This document shows, piece by piece, positions 5,626 to 8,992 of a stretch of 8,992 nucleotides of DNA; the first letter of the stretch is position 1; every line of letters starts with the position of its first letter. The notes beneath the pieces are model-generated. The model searched no databases and was not told where the DNA came from. It saw only the letters and a program-made list of their open reading frames with translations. Position numbers and translations under genes: made by a program. The DNA comes from Spirochaetia bacterium UBA5368 (GTDB lineage: Bacteria > Spirochaetota > UBA4802 > UBA5368), in assembly GCA_002407865.1 (NCBI GenBank), contig DHPI01000065.1, positions 172,521 to 181,512 on the forward strand, read 5' to 3'.

Positions 5626-6825
5626 ATGAAACACACGAACGGCATACTTGAAATACCAGGCGATTCGGTTGGATTTGTCACGACAAAGTATTATACATTC
5701 GCGAATCCGCCGCATGATCTTTTACTCACATCGGGGAAAAAAATCGGCCCGGTTACGCTTGCCTACGAGACGTACGGCGAACTGAACGAAGACCGGAGCA
5801 ATGCGATTCTGATTCTGCATGCCCTCTCGGGAACGGCGCACGCCGCGGGATATCACGGCCCGGACGATCTGTACCCCGGATGGTGGGACACCTACATCGG
5901 CCCCGGAAAAATATTCGACACGAACAAGTATTTCATACTCTGCTCGAACGTAATAGGAGGATGCAACGGCTCCACTGGGCCGTCATCGATCAATCCAGGC
6001 ACTGGCAGGGAATACGCGCTGGATTTCCCCATCGTCACAATCAGCGACATGGTCAACGCGCAATGGCATCTTGTGCGGCACCTCGGGATTCCCAGGCTGC
6101 TCGCGGCCGCTGGCGGATCGATGGGCGGCATGCAGGCGCTCCAGTGGGCGATATCATATCCGGACATGGTGCAATCGGTTGTCGCAATCGCAACATCGAG
6201 CTCACTTTCCGCACAGGGCATCGCGTTTAACGAAGTCGCACGGCAGGCGATATTCAGGGACCCCCGTTGGAACAACGGAAATTATTATCACTCGGAAAAG
6301 CCGCACGACGGACTCGCCCTCGCCCGCATGATCGGACACATTACGTACATGAGTGAAAAGCTGATGCACGAAAAATTCGGCAGAAAACTTCAGAACTCGG
6401 ACCTGTTTTCATTCAATTTCGATTCTGAGTTTATGGTAGAATCGTACCTGCACCATCAGGGAATCAAATTTGTCAGCAGATTCGACGCGAATTCGTTTCT
6501 CTATATCACCAAGGCGATAGATTATTTCGACCTGAGGGCGGACTACGGCGGCAGCCTCATGAAAGCGTTTGAAAATGTGTCAGCCGATTTTCTCCTGATC
6601 AGCTACACGTCCGACTGGCTCTATCCGAGCGAGCAGTCCAGGGAAATAATGCGGGCGCTGCGCGCGAACGGCATACACGCGGTATACACCGAGATCGAAT
6701 CGGACTTCGGCCACGACACGTTTCTGCTCGATGACGAACGGACACAGCGCAATGTCGCGAATTTTTTGCGAAGCGAATTTGACAGGATACGGAACAGCAA
6801 TGGATACCACGCGCGCGGGATATGA
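5626..6825 (+). CDS. metX: MetX, homoserine O-acyltransferase (probably O-acetyl)
   Basis: MetX acylates the hydroxyl of L-homoserine with an acyl-CoA, normally acetyl-CoA, as the first committed step of methionine synthesis in the cytoplasm. The 399 residues span the full alpha/beta-hydrolase fold at a usual length. Key parts are [14 protein letters not shown] (41-54), HALSG (65-69), [11 protein letters not shown] (111-121), the nucleophile Ser165 in [15 protein letters not shown], Asp330 in SYTSDWLYP and His363 in FGHDTF, giving the complete Ser-Asp-His triad. Acetyl versus succinyl preference cannot be fixed by eye, so acetyl is the default. The ATG at 5626 is the only sensible start, but it has no good Shine-Dalgarno sequence; GGA at 5609-5611 is too far away. 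It follows the SAM-I riboswitch by 24 bases after the terminator T-run and overlaps metW by 26 bases. Confidence 0.96.
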   Translation: MKHTNGILEIPGDSVGFVTTKYYTFANPPHDLLLTSGKKIGPVTLAYETYGELNEDRSNAILILHALSGTAHAAGYHGPDDLYPGWWDTYIGPGKIFDTNKYFILCSNVIGGCNGSTGPSSINPGTGREYALDFPIVTISDMVNAQWHLVRHLGIPRLLAAAGGSMGGMQALQWAISYPDMVQSVVAIATSSSLSAQGIAFNEVARQAIFRDPRWNNGNYYHSEKPHDGLALARMIGHITYMSEKLMHEKFGRKLQNSDLFSFNFDSEFMVESYLHHQGIKFVSRFDANSFLYITKAIDYFDLRADYGGSLMKAFENVSADFLLISYTSDWLYPSEQSREIMRALRANGIHAVYTEIESDFGHDTFLLDDERTQRNVANFLRSEFDRIRNSNGYHARGI

Positions 6826-7429
6826 CCTGATTCTCAGTGAAATCCCATTCGGCGCCCGCGTGCTCGACCTCGGGTGCGGCGACGGCGTATTGCTCGAAAC
6901 ACTGAGAAATCTGAGGAAAATTGACGGATACGGCGTCGAGCTTTCCGCGGAGGGCGTCAGCAAATGCCTTGAAAAAGGATTATACTGCTATCAGGGCGAC
7001 ATCGACGACGGCCTTTCCGATTACCGGGATAATTCATTTGATTATGTAATCCTCAACCAGACCCTGCAGGACGTCAAGAAACCGCAGTTTGTGTTGCAGG
7101 AGATAATGCGGATATGCCATAACGCCATTATCAGCTTCCCGAACCTCGGGTATGTGACAACCCGGCTGCATTTGCTCTCCAGGGGCACGATGCCGAAAAA
7201 CAGCCTGTTTCCGTACGACTGGTACGCATCGCCGACAATCCATTTTCTCTCCATCAGGGACTTTCAGAATTACTGCGCAAAGCACGACTACCCGGTAAGA
7301 AACGAGCGCCATTTTTCCCTGCGGCCCAGCGGCGCATCGCGCCTGATACGGGTAATGCCGAACCTGTGCGCACAATATGGCTTTTTTATCCTGAATGGCA
7401 GAAGGTTTTCTTCGCGTAAGCGTACGTAA
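6800..7429 (+). CDS. metW: MetW, methyltransferase-fold partner of MetX
   Basis: MetW is a small class I SAM-methyltransferase-fold protein that nearly always travels with MetX; work in several bacteria suggests it binds MetX and supports its activity, though its chemical reaction is not settled. The ATG at 6800 gives 209 residues, a normal size, with GGA six bases before it. Longer frames back to 6731 run inside the metX coding region and add non-family residues. The SAM-binding loop VLDLGCGDG is at residues 21-29, and the family signatures [20 protein letters not shown] and [17 protein letters not shown] follow in order, with a basic tail. The start lies within metX (26-base overlap), which suggests coupled translation. 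Its stop overlaps the ribosome site of uvrB. Confidence 0.95.
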   Translation: MDTTRAGYDLILSEIPFGARVLDLGCGDGVLLETLRNLRKIDGYGVELSAEGVSKCLEKGLYCYQGDIDDGLSDYRDNSFDYVILNQTLQDVKKPQFVLQEIMRICHNAIISFPNLGYVTTRLHLLSRGTMPKNSLFPYDWYASPTIHFLSIRDFQNYCAKHDYPVRNERHFSLRPSGASRLIRVMPNLCAQYGFFILNGRRFSSRKRT

Positions 7430-7437
7430 GGAGCGAC

Positions 7438-8992
7438 ATGCCACAATTCAAGGTACATTCACGATATACGCCATCCGGCGATCAGGCACAAGCGATCGAA
7501 CTGCTCTCCGATGGAATTCAATCGGGACTGAAGCATCAGACGCTGCTGGGCGTTACCGGTTCGGGTAAAACATTTACCATGGCCAAGGTTATCGAAAACA
7601 TTCAAAAACCGGCCCTCGTACTTACGCACAACAAGACGCTCGCGGCGCAGCTCTACCGTGAATTCAGCGAATTTTTTCCACAAAACGCCGTTGAGTATTT
7701 TGTATCATATTACGATTATTACCAGCCCGAGGCGTACGTGGTTTCCCGCGACCTCTACATTGAAAAGGACGCGTCAATCAATGACGAGATCGACAGGCTC
7801 AGGCTCAAAGCGACGTCGTCCATCCTCGAGCGCGACGATGTCATCGTCGTATCGTCGGTTTCGTGCATCTACGGCCTCGGAAGCCCCGGCGATTTCGAGC
7901 GCATGCACATCAGGCTTCATGCCGATGAGGATTACGACCGTGACGAATTGTTGAAAAAGCTCGTATCGATTCATTACGAGCGCAACAATATCTCTTTTAT
8001 TCGGGGCACCTTCAGGGTACGCGGCGATGTCGTGGAGGTGTTCCCCGCCTACCTACAGGACGCACTCAGAATCGAATTTTTCGGCGACACGATCGAACGC
8101 CTGTACCGCATCAATCCCCTGACTGGCGCAAAAACCGAGGAACTGAAGCAGCTTTATATTTACCCCGCAAAGCACTTCGTATCCCCTCCCGAAGAGATGA
8201 AAGAAACAGTGAGGCTTATCGGCGAAGAGCTTGAAGAACGGCTTCGCGTACTCAACACGGAGGGCAAACTGGTAGAGGCGCAGCGCCTTGAAAGCAGAAC
8301 GCGCTACGACATGGAAATGCTTTTGGAGATGGGTTACTGCAGCGGCATCGAAAATTATTCCCGTATCATCGGGCGCAGACAGTCCGGCGAACCGCCCGCA
8401 TGCCTTCTCGATTATTTCAAGGGCAATTACGTCATGTTCATCGATGAATCGCATGTCACCATTCCTCAGGTCCGCGGCATGTTCGAGGGCGACAGATCGC
8501 GCAAGATGAATCTCGTTGAGTATGGATTCAGGCTGCCCTCCGCGCTCGACAACCGCCCCCTTTATTTCGGTGAATTCGAGAAAAGCATCGATCAGGTCGT
8601 GTTTGTATCCGCGACGCCGGCCGATTACGAGATGGAAACCAGCGCCCGGATCGTCGAGCAGGTGCTGCGCCCAACCGGACTTGTCGATCCAGCCATCGAG
8701 GTGCGGCCGGCGCTCAATCAGGTTGACGACCTCATCGGCGAGGTGCGAAAACGCGTTGCGGTAAGCGAGCGTGTGCTTGTCACAACCCTTACAAAAAAGA
8801 TGGCGGAAGATCTTACCACCTATCTTGAAAACGCCGGCATCAAGGCGAAGTATCTCCACTCCGAAATTGAAACTATCGAACGCGTTGAAATCATACGTGA
8901 CCTGCGCAAAGGGCTGTTCGATTGCCTCGTCGGCATCAATCTTTTGCGGGAGGGGCTCGACATCCCGGAAGTGTCGCTCGTCGCTATCCTCA
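7438..8992 (+). CDS. uvrB: UvrB, excinuclease ABC subunit B (5' part, cut by the window end)
   Basis: UvrB takes damaged DNA from UvrA, opens it with its beta-hairpin using ATP, and recruits UvrC to cut on both sides of the lesion. The ATG at 7438 has AAGGAG (7428-7433) four bases upstream, overlapping the metW stop. 518 codons are visible of a usual 660-680; the end of the helicase core (motif VI) and the C-terminal UVR motif lie outside. Seen in order are Walker A GVTGSGKT (38-45), [10 protein letters not shown] (64-73), the beta-hairpin [21 protein letters not shown] (91-111; VVSRDL replaces the more common VPxxDT), SVSCIYGLG (140-148), Walker B FIDESH (334-339), SATPADYE (391-398) and motif [14 protein letters not shown] (499-511). 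The frame is intact. It is the third gene of the riboswitch-led operon, with an eight-base gap after metW and no terminator, so it may be partly SAM-controlled. Confidence 0.97.
   Translation, partial: MPQFKVHSRYTPSGDQAQAIELLSDGIQSGLKHQTLLGVTGSGKTFTMAKVIENIQKPALVLTHNKTLAAQLYREFSEFFPQNAVEYFVSYYDYYQPEAYVVSRDLYIEKDASINDEIDRLRLKATSSILERDDVIVVSSVSCIYGLGSPGDFERMHIRLHADEDYDRDELLKKLVSIHYERNNISFIRGTFRVRGDVVEVFPAYLQDALRIEFFGDTIERLYRINPLTGAKTEELKQLYIYPAKHFVSPPEEMKETVRLIGEELEERLRVLNTEGKLVEAQRLESRTRYDMEMLLEMGYCSGIENYSRIIGRRQSGEPPACLLDYFKGNYVMFIDESHVTIPQVRGMFEGDRSRKMNLVEYGFRLPSALDNRPLYFGEFEKSIDQVVFVSATPADYEMETSARIVEQVLRPTGLVDPAIEVRPALNQVDDLIGEVRKRVAVSERVLVTTLTKKMAEDLTTYLENAGIKAKYLHSEIETIERVEIIRDLRKGLFDCLVGINLLREGLDIPEVSLVAIL

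Noticed and set aside
8053..8859. Minus-strand frame of 268 codons
   Set aside because: It is antisense to uvrB, which shows unbroken family motifs in the same stretch.

Overview
The window holds an ordinary-looking stretch of a bacterial chromosome with about half G+C coding DNA. I see no phage, transposon, CRISPR, rRNA or tRNA sequence. The best guess for the organism is a spirochaete of the Leptospira side (Spirochaetota). The reasons are the TsaD fragment, whose GGN-type motif and the residues after it recall leptospiral and treponemal TsaD more than proteobacterial TsaD, and the metX-metW pair, which Leptospira also has. This rests on memory of family sequences and is tentative; a delta-proteobacterial-type lineage is the main alternative.

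Layout from left to right. (1) 1-577, plus strand: the 3' part of tsaD (tRNA t6A modification). (2) 574-1404, minus: a diguanylate cyclase whose stop codon overlaps that of tsaD tail to tail. (3) 1405-1738: a divergent regulatory region with a perfect 6+4+6 inverted repeat, a second GC-rich inverted repeat and a consensus TATAAT box. (4) 1739-2482, plus: a helical protein I do not recognise. (5) 2504-2752, minus: an 82-residue three-helix membrane protein of PQ-loop/SemiSWEET type. (6) 2832-2876: a strong terminator for the next gene. (7) 2900-5029, minus: a 709-residue membrane-anchored iron-sulfur oxidoreductase (NarI-like haem b domain, two 4Fe-4S motifs, two CCG domains) of the ETF:quinone oxidoreductase / HdrD-like type, with its own promoter. 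(8) 5030-5625: intergenic DNA ending in a SAM-I (S-box) riboswitch with a terminator/antiterminator platform. (9) 5626-8992, plus: metX, metW and the first 518 codons of uvrB, packed as one apparent operon.

The most coherent regulatory unit is the last one. When SAM is plentiful the riboswitch should end transcription before metX, which shuts off homoserine acylation for methionine synthesis. uvrB sits 8 bases after metW with no visible terminator between, so part of the nucleotide excision repair supply may fall under the same SAM control unless uvrB has an internal promoter. The iron-sulfur protein likely passes electrons between a soluble flavoprotein carrier and the membrane quinone pool, but no etfA or etfB gene is in the window. 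I found no convincing new multi-gene system. The points most worth a second look are the met-riboswitch/uvrB coupling, the lost cysteine in the first CCG domain, the unknown helical protein and the palindromes in front of it.
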